Made by a program: the position numbers and the translations under genes
Assembly (NCBI GenBank): GCA_937928455.1
Contig: CALFUG010000298.1
Location: 1 to 14,443, forward strand
Reading direction: 5' to 3'
Origin: an uncultured Clostridia bacterium
Lineage (GTDB): Bacteria; Bacillota; Clostridia; Peptostreptococcales; Anaerovoracaceae
Length of the DNA stretch: 14,443 nucleotides
Shown here: positions 1 through 6,270 of the stretch, piece by piece
Layout: each line of letters starts with the position of its first letter
Numbering within the stretch: the stretch's first letter is position 1
The notes under the pieces: model-generated
Told to the model about the DNA's origin: nothing
The model's database searches: none
The model's input: the letters and a program-made list of their open reading frames with translations, nothing else

Positions 1-2
1 GA

Positions 3-653
3 GCACTTCGCCTATTGGCGGGTACCAATCTGATGCCATATATCATAGGAGAAGAAATCGCTTTTCAAATGAGTCGTCATGAGTTGGATGATTTCTCCAC
101 TTATTGTGACAATATTCATCGTACCAAGCCCATACCTCTACGAAGAATGGGACTGTTTTATCAAATATTTCATGGAAAAAGGATTCTACAGGCGGCTACG
201 ATGCTACCTCATTCCAAGGAGCACCTGATTCATTTCCAGGATCAGATGGAGTTTATGGATAAGGTATATTTCCTGAGAACCAAGGAAGAACTGAAACGAT
301 TTATTGCCAAGGTGGGCATGGAACGATATATGTACTTGCACAATTTGTCGAAAGCCCAACGGTTGGTTTACGATTTGCCGGAAGATAAAATCATGGCAAG
401 AGAAATTCAGATGACCGACATCAAGTCAAATAAGGAGCCCATCTTTGTGGAGGATTTGGCCATTGATGGGAACGACTTGTTGCAAGCCGGGTTTGAGCCG
501 GGAGAAGGTATCGGAGAGATGCTGTCCATGTTACGGGACGCCACACTGAAGAGTCCTCAAAAAAATACGAAAGAAGATCTCTTAAAACTGGCTCGGATAT
601 ATAAGAAGAGTTGGATTCGGCGAAATACCAGAAACGTGAAGTGGATGAAGTAA
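3..653 (+). CDS. cca: CCA tRNA nucleotidyltransferase, C-terminal part (5' end outside window)
   Basis: The reading frame is open from the left edge (first full codon at 3) to the TAA at 651-653, so this is the 3' part of a longer gene. An apparent TTG start at 15 is internal. The product would add or repair the 3' CCA end of tRNAs from CTP and ATP in the cytoplasm. The catalytic nucleotidyltransferase head lies outside the window; what is visible is the helical body and tail. The best signature is near the end: the segment LAIDGNDLLQAGFEPGEGIG, followed by a helix and the residues NTKEDLL. This matches the tRNA-binding C-terminal domain of bacterial class II CCA-adding enzymes (family knowledge). 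No HD-phosphohydrolase motif is visible in this part. The stop codon overlaps the next gene's ATG by one base (TAATG), suggesting translational coupling to the helicase. A poly(A) polymerase of the same superfamily is the alternative. Confidence 0.8.
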   Translation, partial: ALRLLAGTNLMPYIIGEEIAFQMSRHELDDFSTYCDNIHRTKPIPLRRMGLFYQIFHGKRILQAATMLPHSKEHLIHFQDQMEFMDKVYFLRTKEELKRFIAKVGMERYMYLHNLSKAQRLVYDLPEDKIMAREIQMTDIKSNKEPIFVEDLAIDGNDLLQAGFEPGEGIGEMLSMLRDATLKSPQKNTKEDLLKLARIYKKSWIRRNTRNVKWMK

Positions 654-2437
654 TGAGTGAAATGACAATCTTGAAGGAGTGGGGTATCAACCATGTGTTT
701 GCCCGGAAAATTCTTCGAGTGTATGGAGAAGATAGCTTGGCCTTGCTTCGGGACAACCCGTACCGGGTGGTGGCCGATTTTCCGGAAGTGGATTTTCATG
801 AGGCCGATCAATTGGCTGCCCGGTTGGAACTGGAGCCGGAGGACCCCCGTCGTATTCGGAGCGGGGTTCTTTTTGTTCTTCGGAAAAGAGGAAGTGATGG
901 AAGCACCTGTCAACCATATGGGGAACTGGTGGAAGAAACGGCGGGGGGCTTATTGGGTCTTTCCATGGAAGAAGTAGAGGATGAAGTGCTTGCTATGGCC
1001 CGCGACGGACGGTTGGTCATCGTGACCCGACAAGAGGAACGGTTCGTCTATGACCCCAGACTATATGAAGCGGAAATGAATATTGTACGTGGTATTGAAT
1101 TATTGGAACGAGCCAAGGTGAAGCCTGTGTTGGGAGATGTGGAGGGCTTGCTGGCTCGAATTCAGCGGGATCAGAATCTGAATTTTTCACCCAATCAGAT
1201 GGAAACCATCCATTCGGTGTTGAAACACAATGTTTCGGTGATTACAGGGGGACCCGGAACCGGAAAGACCACCATCATCAATGGTGTCATTTCCCTTCTC
1301 CAATCTTTCCGGGAGAAAACAGTGATTTGTGCGCCTACGGGAAGAGCCGCCAAACGCATAAAGGAAGCCACCGGACATCCTGCAGTGACCCTGCATCGAT
1401 TACTGGAAGCGGAGTTGGATGAGCAGCGGCGTTCTGTCATCTTTCGACGGTGCCAAAGCAATCCCCTGGATGTGGATGGAGTCATTGTGGACGAAAGCTC
1501 TATGATGGATGTACTTCTCATGAGTGCCCTGATGGATGCCTTATCTCCGGGAACTCGTCTGATTTTAGTGGGAGATGCCAACCAGCTTCCCCCCGTGGGG
1601 CCGGGGAATGTGTTGAAGGACTTTATCGAGAGTCAGCGAGTACCGGTATTCTATCTCAAGGAAATCTACCGGCAAGAAAAAGAAAGCCGCATTGTGGTCA
1701 ATGCCCACGGAATTCAGCGGGGTGAAATGCCGGAAGAAGGCAAAGAACCTTCTGATTTTCGCCTGATATCCGCAGCGACCCAGCAGGAGACCCTGGATGC
1801 CATCCTGGCCTGGATGGAAGGAAAGGAATGGAAGGGTGTTTCCTTTCCGGTGGTGCCGGCAGAAATTCAAGTTATCACCATGACCAAGAAAGGACCCTTG
1901 GGAACCCAACGGCTCAATGAAGCCCTTCAATCCAGATTGAACCCGGAAGACCCGGATACCCCCCAGATAATGGATGGAAGAGGCGGCATTTTTCGAAGGG
2001 GAGACCGGGTGATGCAGATTCGAAACAATTACCAGCTGGGATGGAAATCCATGGAGGATTTTAGCGAAGGAGCGGGAATATTTAATGGAGAAATCGGTGT
2101 GATTCATGATATGGATATTTCTCAGCAGAGATTGGGCGTTCTATTTGACGAGGGAAGGTATGGGGTGATTGGGCCGGAGTTATTTCAGGATTTGGAACTG
2201 GCGTATGCCATTACCGTACATAAGAGTCAAGGGTCGGAATTCCCAGGAGTCATCATGCCTCTCATGTGGACCACCCCCAAGTTGGCCAATCGAAATCTTC
2301 TCTATACGGCGGTTACCAGAGGTAGAGACCAGGTGATGCTGGTGGGCAGCTTGAAATTATTGGACCGAATGGTCCAGAATGTGATGGTGAACCAACGCCT
2401 CACGGGTCTTTCCTGGGAGTTGAAAAAAGGACGGTAA
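653..2437 (+). CDS. recD2: RecD2-like ATP-dependent DNA helicase, naturally lacking the usual N-terminal domain
   Basis: Superfamily 1B 5'-3' DNA helicase of the RecD/TraA type, probably acting in DNA repair independently of RecBC. Counting from ATG 653 (594 residues), the motifs are: helix-hairpin-helix-like region about 1-60; Walker A GGPGTGKTT at 199-207; motif Ia APTGRAAKR; Walker B VDESSMMD near 279-286; motif III GDANQLPPVGPG from 307; EIYRQ; the SH3-like insert; motif V/VI region LAYAITVHKSQGSE at 516-529; then LLYTAVTRGRDQ. All helicase motifs look intact. Known RecD2 proteins are about 715-800 residues with the Walker A lysine near residue 366 in Deinococcus; here it is K205, so about 160 N-terminal residues are absent. 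Upstream sequence in all frames is cca, so the missing part is not hidden in a frameshift. I chose ATG 653 because it forms TAATG with the cca stop; the in-frame TTG at 611 lies inside cca. The Shine-Dalgarno is weak, consistent with coupling. Confidence 0.88.
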   Translation: MSEMTILKEWGINHVFARKILRVYGEDSLALLRDNPYRVVADFPEVDFHEADQLAARLELEPEDPRRIRSGVLFVLRKRGSDGSTCQPYGELVEETAGGLLGLSMEEVEDEVLAMARDGRLVIVTRQEERFVYDPRLYEAEMNIVRGIELLERAKVKPVLGDVEGLLARIQRDQNLNFSPNQMETIHSVLKHNVSVITGGPGTGKTTIINGVISLLQSFREKTVICAPTGRAAKRIKEATGHPAVTLHRLLEAELDEQRRSVIFRRCQSNPLDVDGVIVDESSMMDVLLMSALMDALSPGTRLILVGDANQLPPVGPGNVLKDFIESQRVPVFYLKEIYRQEKESRIVVNAHGIQRGEMPEEGKEPSDFRLISAATQQETLDAILAWMEGKEWKGVSFPVVPAEIQVITMTKKGPLGTQRLNEALQSRLNPEDPDTPQIMDGRGGIFRRGDRVMQIRNNYQLGWKSMEDFSEGAGIFNGEIGVIHDMDISQQRLGVLFDEGRYGVIGPELFQDLELAYAITVHKSQGSEFPGVIMPLMWTTPKLANRNLLYTAVTRGRDQVMLVGSLKLLDRMVQNVMVNQRLTGLSWELKKGR

Positions 2438-2450
2438 TACTGAGGGATAA

Positions 2451-2479
2451 TTGACAAAAAATGGAAATTGTGATAGGAT
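2451..2479 (+). promoter_or_regulatory. Sigma-A type promoter for comF
   Basis: TTGACA (2451-2456), a perfect -35, is followed by a 17-bp spacer and TAGGAT (2474-2479). A TG dinucleotide sits one base before the -10 (extended -10). Transcription would start near 2486, about 15 nt before the comF ATG, giving a very short leader. It lies in the 63-bp gap after the helicase gene, so comF can be expressed apart from cca-recD2. Confidence 0.8.
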
Positions 2480-2500
2480 GACGTTCCGGTTGGAGGGGGA

Positions 2501-3238
2501 ATGTGGTTGAAAATTAGGCGATTTCTGAAACTGTTGTTCCCGGATGGGCTATATTGCTTTGGATGCGGGGCCATCATTGATGATAGTCGGCCCTATGGCT
2601 TGTGCGATGATTGTGTGGCAAAATTTCACTGGGCCAACAAAAAAGTCTGTGAAAAATGCGGTAAAATAATGAAAGAGGAAGGGGTGTTTTCCCGGTGCAG
2701 CGACTGTAGAGCAGACGAACCCCCTATGGTACAAGGGTTTACCTGCTTTCTATATGGTCTTTATGAACGGGAAGTAATTCAGGCCTTCAAGTATGGCGGA
2801 GCCGGCTACATGGCAGACAAACTGGGTCGGTTGCTATGGGACCGATTACAGCCGGAAATTGCCCGCGGATTAACCTGGGACTATATCGTGCCGGTGCCCA
2901 TCCACAAGAAAAAGAAGAAAAAGCGAGGATACAATCAAGCGGCCCTTTTGGCCAGAAGGCTGGGGGAATTGTCGGGAATTCCCGTGCTGGAAGCAGGATT
3001 GGTCCGTGTACGAAACACGCCCGCCATGAGCCATTTGGACCGTCACCAACGAGCCCTCAATCTGGAAGGTGCCTTCCGGGTTCATGAGAAAGTGGCCGAA
3101 AAGTTTTCGGGGAAGCGATTACTTCTGGTGGATGATGTGTATACTACTGGTACCACCGCCTCCCAATGTACTTTGGTGCTGATGGAGCAGGGGGCGGAAG
3201 CCGTGTATGTGATTACACTGGCTGCGGGGGCCAATTAG
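2501..3238 (+). CDS. comF: ComF family protein (phosphoribosyltransferase fold with zinc-finger N-terminus)
   Basis: 245 residues, a normal length for ComF/ComFC proteins. In competent Bacillus and relatives ComFC is needed for DNA uptake; in most Clostridia its role is not established. The N-terminus carries two four-cysteine groups, CxxC at 19/22 and 35/38, and CxxC at 50/53 and 66/69, which would bind zinc. The C-terminal half has the type I phosphoribosyltransferase loop LLLVDDVYTTGTT at 207-219, plus the ComF-typical RGYNQA (142-147) and the R-x-T-P...R-x-x-N-x-x-GAF region at 171-192. A run of seven basic residues with KKKKKKR at about 136-142 precedes RGYNQA. The start at 2501 has a strong GGAGGGGG Shine-Dalgarno just upstream. 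It is followed by the structured RNA and hpf, a gene order seen in many Clostridia. The biochemical substrate is unknown. Confidence 0.9.
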   Translation: MWLKIRRFLKLLFPDGLYCFGCGAIIDDSRPYGLCDDCVAKFHWANKKVCEKCGKIMKEEGVFSRCSDCRADEPPMVQGFTCFLYGLYEREVIQAFKYGGAGYMADKLGRLLWDRLQPEIARGLTWDYIVPVPIHKKKKKKRGYNQAALLARRLGELSGIPVLEAGLVRVRNTPAMSHLDRHQRALNLEGAFRVHEKVAEKFSGKRLLLVDDVYTTGTTASQCTLVLMEQGAEAVYVITLAAGAN

Positions 3239-3239
3239 C

Positions 3240-3270
3240 TTGGGCCAATGAACAGAAGCCTTTTTATTAT
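3240..3270 (+). promoter_or_regulatory. Possible promoter of the comF-hpf intergenic RNA
   Basis: A good -10 box TATTAT (3265-3270, 5 of 6 matches to TATAAT) stands about seven bases before the first strand of the closing helix of the RNA. The only upstream -35-like element is TTGGGC (3240-3245) with a 19-bp spacer, which is weak and overlaps the comF stop region. The RNA could equally be processed from comF read-through. The -10 position fits the expected RNA 5' end well. Confidence 0.45.
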
Positions 3271-3446
3271 AGAAAAGTTGTCCGGGTCTGTGGTTGAAAA
3301 TCCATGCCAGCTACGGGCGAAAGGATCCACGTAAACAATGGACAGGAAGTCGATTGCGATCATGGCGTAGTCTAGATGTAAGTCCTCCGGAAATCGGATT
3401 CAGGCAAGTGTGGGGGCAAAGACCAGGTCAGCCGGACAACTTTTTT
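3271..3446 (+). ncRNA. Structured non-coding RNA, probable raiA-motif RNA
   Basis: This stretch has no plausible gene and folds as one unit. GTTGTCCGG (3277-3285) is the exact reverse complement of CCGGACAAC (3432-3440). Adding AAAA (3273-3276) with TTTT (3441-3444) makes a 13-bp end helix that closes about 145 nt, and the 3' strand runs into six T residues, like a terminator. Inside, CTG/CAG (3288-3290 with 3429-3431) and TGGTT/GACCA (3291-3295 with 3421-3425, one G-U) continue the helix. Further candidates are TGCC/GGCA (3305-3308 with 3403-3406), CTACG/CGTAG (3311-3315 with 3366-3370) and a small TCCA/TGGA hairpin (3326-3342). The raiA motif is a published structured RNA of Firmicutes and Actinobacteria, typically found next to raiA/hpf or comFC genes; this RNA lies exactly between the two. 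The family name is inferred from context and architecture, not from a covariance search. The alternative is an unrelated leader or small RNA. Confidence 0.75.
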
Positions 3447-3448
3447 AT

Positions 3449-3477
3449 GTTAAAGGGGACGGTGTTGTGGGTATACT
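3449..3477 (+). promoter_or_regulatory. Candidate promoter for hpf (sigma-B-like or weak sigma-A)
   Basis: Two readings overlap. GTTAAA (3449-3454), a 14-bp spacer and GGGTAT (3469-3474) resemble the sigma-B consensus GTTTAA-N12-14-GGGTAT with one mismatch. Alternatively TATACT (3472-3477, 5 of 6) with TTAAAG (3450-3455) and a 16-bp spacer is a weak sigma-A promoter. It starts directly after the T-run of the RNA and would give an hpf leader of about 70 nt. In Bacillus subtilis the hpf homologue is under sigma-B and sigma-H control, which makes the first reading attractive, but many Clostridia lack sigma-B. Confidence 0.4.
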
Positions 3478-3501
3478 ACTCATAACACAATAGCGAAGGC
3501 T

Positions 3502-3521
3502 CCCGGGGTGTCATCACCGGG
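3502..3521 (+). other. Hairpin in the hpf leader
   Basis: CCC (3502-3504) and GGTG (3507-3510) pair with CACCGGG (3515-3521) around a TCAT loop, with a two-base GG bulge. It ends 16 bases before the GGGAGG ribosome binding site (3538-3543) and is not followed by a T-run, so it is not a terminator. It might affect mRNA stability or translation of hpf; nothing in the sequence proves a role. Confidence 0.45.
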
Positions 3522-3551
3522 TCGTTTCGTGAAAAAAGGGAGGTCGAAAAC

Positions 3552-4079
3552 ATGAAGGTAATAATCACAACCAGAAATTTTAACGCAAGCGAAAACCTGA
3601 AGGAGACCATTGAAAAGAAAATGACCAAGCTAGGGAAATATTTCACCGATGACATTGAAGCCAACGTGATGATTTCCAGTGAAAGAGGACGACAAAAAGT
3701 AGAAGCCACCATCAATGCCAGAGGAATGATATTCCGAGCCGAGGAAACCACCCAGGATGTGTATGAAAGTGTAGATAAAGTGGTGGACAAGTTGTCTGTG
3801 CAAATGTCTCGTTTCAAGACCAAGCTGCAGCAGAAAAAAGGCGGCGATCGATCCTTGCTATTTGACAGCATCCCGGAATATGAAGAAGAACCTTTTGAGG
3901 TGGATCTGGTGAAAACCAAGAAGTTTGATCTGGTTCCCATGTTGGCAGAGGAGGCCATCGTGCAGATGGAACTGCTCCAACACACCTTCTTTGTTTTTCT
4001 GAATATGGAAACCGATAGCGTGAATGTGGTATATAAACGAAAGGATGGCGGATACGGCCTTCTGGAGACCACCTACTAA
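3552..4079 (+). CDS. hpf: Ribosome hibernation-promoting factor, long form (HPF/RaiA)
   Basis: 175 residues, typical of long HPF, which pairs two 70S ribosomes into inactive 100S dimers in starvation or stationary phase. The N-terminal ribosome-binding domain (about 1-95) begins MKVIITTRNFNASENLKE and carries the conserved K-V-E-A-T-I strand near 49-54. A charged linker (about 96-120, with EYEEEPFEVD) leads to the C-terminal dimerisation domain (about 122-172), recognisable by the FDLVPMLAEEAIVQMELL helix region, HTFFVFLN, and VVYKRKDGGYGLLE. The start ATG is backed by GGGAGG eight bases upstream. It follows the intergenic RNA and is a one-gene unit bounded by a strong terminator. In other Firmicutes this gene is under stress or stationary-phase control; the sigma-B-like element upstream would agree with that. 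Confidence 0.96.
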   Translation: MKVIITTRNFNASENLKETIEKKMTKLGKYFTDDIEANVMISSERGRQKVEATINARGMIFRAEETTQDVYESVDKVVDKLSVQMSRFKTKLQQKKGGDRSLLFDSIPEYEEEPFEVDLVKTKKFDLVPMLAEEAIVQMELLQHTFFVFLNMETDSVNVVYKRKDGGYGLLETTY

Positions 4080-4088
4080 TAGAACCCG

Positions 4089-4126
4089 GGTGGCAAAGAG
4101 AACTCCTCTTTGCCACCTTTTTTTTT
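4089..4126 (+). terminator. Rho-independent terminator after hpf
   Basis: GGTGGCAAAGAG (4089-4100) pairs perfectly with CTCTTTGCCACC (4106-4117) over 12 bp around a five-base loop, followed at once by nine T residues (4118-4126). It begins 10 bases after the hpf stop and separates hpf from the cdaA operon. Confidence 0.97.
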
Positions 4127-4137
4127 ACCCTTAGCCC

Positions 4138-4166
4138 TTGAAAATTAGGGGTTTTTTAGCTACAAT
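4138..4166 (+). promoter_or_regulatory. Sigma-A promoter of the cdaA operon
   Basis: TTGAAA (4138-4143), a 17-bp spacer and TACAAT (4161-4166); each box matches the consensus at five of six bases. It lies between the hpf terminator and cdaA, so transcription would start near 4173 with a leader of about 24 nt, too short for a riboswitch. No other clear promoter is seen down to the window end. Confidence 0.85.
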
Positions 4167-4196
4167 GTACATGGGTATTCCATAGAAGGAGAAAAG

Positions 4197-5039
4197 ATGC
4201 CGGAGATTTTTACCAACATTACGGCAAACATCCAATTTACCGATGTTTTGGACATTGCCATTGTGGCCTTTGTGATATATAAGGTCATGGAATTTATCAA
4301 GGAAACCAGGGCACAGCAGCTCGTGAAGGGCCTGCTTGTTTTGGTGTTGGCCACTTTTCTCTCCGGGGAATTTCAACTGTATACTCTGAATTGGATTCTT
4401 CGAGGTACCATGACCATCGGTGTGATCGCCTTGGTCATTATTTTTCAACCGGAGCTTCGGCGGGGGTTGGAATATGTGGGTCGTCAGAAGTTACCGTTAA
4501 AAACCACCCTGGGTGAAGTCGGGAAGGAAAAGGCCAAGCATATCGCCAACCAAATTGCCAAAGCTATGGACGTGTTCTCGGATAAAAAAATTGGGGCATT
4601 GATGGTTTTTGAACGGGAAGTGGCGCTGAAAGAAGTGAGCGAGACAGGAACGCTGCTGGATGCAGATATTTCCACGGAGCTTTTGGGAAATATTTTCTAC
4701 GAAGGATCTCCTCTTCATGACGGAGCGGTGATTATTCGTGGGGCCAGAATATATTCGGCAGGCTGTGTGCTGCCCTTGACGCAAAATAAGGAACTTTCCA
4801 AGGAGTTGGGAACACGGCATCGCGCCGCATTGGGAATTACAGAACATTCGGATGCCATGGCCCTGGTGGTGTCGGAAGAAACAGGCATTATCTCCATCGC
4901 GGTAGATGGAAAGCTTTCTCGATTCCTGGATGTGAAGTCTGTGGAAAAGGAACTGCTTCAATTCTATTTGGGCGGGCTGGATGAAAAAATGCCGGCATTC
5001 TTTGGAAAATGGAGGAAAAAGCGAAATGTTCCAAAATAA
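4197..5039 (+). CDS. cdaA: Diadenylate cyclase CdaA (c-di-AMP synthase)
   Basis: 280 residues, close to the about 273 of Bacillus subtilis CdaA. It joins two ATP molecules into cyclic di-AMP, a second messenger for potassium and osmotic balance and cell-wall homeostasis, at the membrane. Three hydrophobic segments at about 14-34, 42-59 and 66-83 form the membrane anchor, followed by a linker helix (about 100-125) and the DisA_N/DAC catalytic domain (about 128-260). The two hallmark motifs are present: D175-G176-A177 in SPLHDGAVII and R207-H208-R209 in LGTRHRAALG. The ATG has AAGGAG at 4186-4191. It is the first gene after its own promoter; cdaR overlaps its end by 14 bp. The cdaA-cdaR-glmM order is conserved in Firmicutes, where CdaR and GlmM bind CdaA and alter its activity. 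Confidence 0.97.
   Translation: MPEIFTNITANIQFTDVLDIAIVAFVIYKVMEFIKETRAQQLVKGLLVLVLATFLSGEFQLYTLNWILRGTMTIGVIALVIIFQPELRRGLEYVGRQKLPLKTTLGEVGKEKAKHIANQIAKAMDVFSDKKIGALMVFEREVALKEVSETGTLLDADISTELLGNIFYEGSPLHDGAVIIRGARIYSAGCVLPLTQNKELSKELGTRHRAALGITEHSDAMALVVSEETGIISIAVDGKLSRFLDVKSVEKELLQFYLGGLDEKMPAFFGKWRKKRNVPK
5011..5015 (+). promoter_or_regulatory. Ribosome binding site deciding the cdaR start
   Basis: GGAGG ten bases before ATG 5026, inside the end of cdaA. This favours 5026 over the in-frame ATG at 4981, which has no Shine-Dalgarno and would put 15 polar residues before the membrane anchor. Confidence 0.8.
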
Positions 5040-6234
5040 GAATGCCAATTTAGTGTTGTCCATCATCATTGCCCTAGTCATGTGGGGATATGTGCTCATC
5101 GATGTGAACCCCACGGTGGAGCAGCGTTTTGAAAATATACCGGTGAAAATTCAGAATCAGGAAACTCTGGTTCAAAGAGGTCTTGCCCTGAATCACGAGA
5201 ATTACAGCCTCTCGGTGGTGGTCAGTGGGAAGCGTTCCGATATTGTGAAGCTTTCCCCGGAAGATGTGGTGGCCATCATGGACGTTTACGGGTACGCCCT
5301 GGGGACCAACTATATTCCGGTGAAGATTGAAGTCCCGGATGAGTTGTCTTTGTCCGGCAATGCCGCTCCCAAGCTGGAGGTAATCATCGAAGAATATGTG
5401 GTGAGCAATCGGTCGGTGGAGGTTCGGTATGTAGGAGAAATTCCGCCGAATACCGAACCTGCCAATTTAAATATCAGTCCTCGCCAAGTGGAAGTGCGGG
5501 GACCCAAGAGCAAGGTGGAGTCTGTGGCCAGATTATTGGCGGAGGTTCCCTTGGAGGAATGGACGGCTACGGGAGTTTCCACGGTGAACATCCAGCCTTT
5601 AGATGGTAACGGCGTGATGGTAACAGATATTGGCTTGTCTGCCTCCACCATTACCGTCACCGGTGATTTGCTTGCCTTGAAAACCGTTCCTTTGGAAATC
5701 ATCACAGAAGGCACCATTTCAGAAGAATATAACGTGGAATCCATAGAGCTTCCCACCAAAATCACCCTAGTGGGTCCGGAAGAAAAACTGAAAGAAATCG
5801 AGAGTATTACATCCGCCATTGTGGATATATCCGGGTTTACCACCACTACGGTGGTTCCCGTACCTTTGACTTTACCGGAAGGGGTGTCCATTTCTGCCAA
5901 TGCCCCCACACCGCAAATTTCCATAAAAATAAGCGGAGTGGACACGGAGACGGTAGAGATTTCCACTTCTGAAATTATGTTCGAAAATCTCAGCCCAGAG
6001 TATTCTGCCTATGTGAATACTTCCCGTTTAAAAATTACCATGGCCGGAGATCCAAAAGTATTGGAGGCGGTTGAGGCAGCCACCGATTTCCGCCTGTCGG
6101 TGGATCTTGCCGGCTTGACACCCGGCGTATATACGTTGCCGGTGGTGGTAAAATATGATATGGTGTTGACCAGTTTTATCGTATCTCCTATCGAGGTGCA
6201 AGTGACCATCAATGCATTGAACGAGGCGTTTTAG
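5026..6234 (+). CDS. cdaR: CdaR, YbbR-domain regulator of CdaA
   Basis: 402 residues. A short N-terminus (MFQNKNANLV) leads into one membrane segment at about 8-26; the rest should lie outside the membrane. The outer part consists of four beta-rich YbbR-like repeats at roughly 30-125, 128-215, 218-302 and 306-398, each with a strand-rich pattern such as IPVKI, VEVRYVGEIP, VPLEIITEGT and VEISTSEIMFENLSP. In Bacillus and Listeria, CdaR binds the membrane part of CdaA and changes c-di-AMP output. The start at 5026 is chosen by the GGAGG box and by the membrane anchor beginning directly after it. The gene overlaps cdaA by 14 bp, implying coupled translation, and is followed by glmM after 36 bp. 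No catalytic motif is expected or seen. Confidence 0.93.
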   Translation: MFQNKNANLVLSIIIALVMWGYVLIDVNPTVEQRFENIPVKIQNQETLVQRGLALNHENYSLSVVVSGKRSDIVKLSPEDVVAIMDVYGYALGTNYIPVKIEVPDELSLSGNAAPKLEVIIEEYVVSNRSVEVRYVGEIPPNTEPANLNISPRQVEVRGPKSKVESVARLLAEVPLEEWTATGVSTVNIQPLDGNGVMVTDIGLSASTITVTGDLLALKTVPLEIITEGTISEEYNVESIELPTKITLVGPEEKLKEIESITSAIVDISGFTTTTVVPVPLTLPEGVSISANAPTPQISIKISGVDTETVEISTSEIMFENLSPEYSAYVNTSRLKITMAGDPKVLEAVEAATDFRLSVDLAGLTPGVYTLPVVVKYDMVLTSFIVSPIEVQVTINALNEAF

Positions 6235-6270
6235 CTTCTGAATTTATACACGATGAAGGAGTAATTAATC

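Noticed and set aside
611..652. Upstream TTG for the helicase
   Set aside because: It is internal to cca, has no good ribosome binding site, and adds only 14 residues that do not restore the missing N-terminal domain.
3227..3265. Possible terminator at the end of comF
   Set aside because: A weak CCAA/TTGG hairpin overlaps the stop codon, but the T-run comes some 14 bases later, so it does not have terminator geometry.
3294..3485. 63-codon open frame between comF and hpf
   Set aside because: It lies almost wholly inside the structured RNA, has no ribosome binding site, and runs through the closing helix and T-run; the protein shows no recognisable features.
4127..4196. c-di-AMP (ydaO-type) riboswitch before cdaA
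   Set aside because: The leader after the promoter is about 24 nt, too short for this riboswitch.
4981..5025. Upstream ATG for cdaR (would add 15 residues)
   Set aside because: No Shine-Dalgarno, and the added residues are polar and precede the membrane anchor; ATG 5026 has GGAGG at the right distance.
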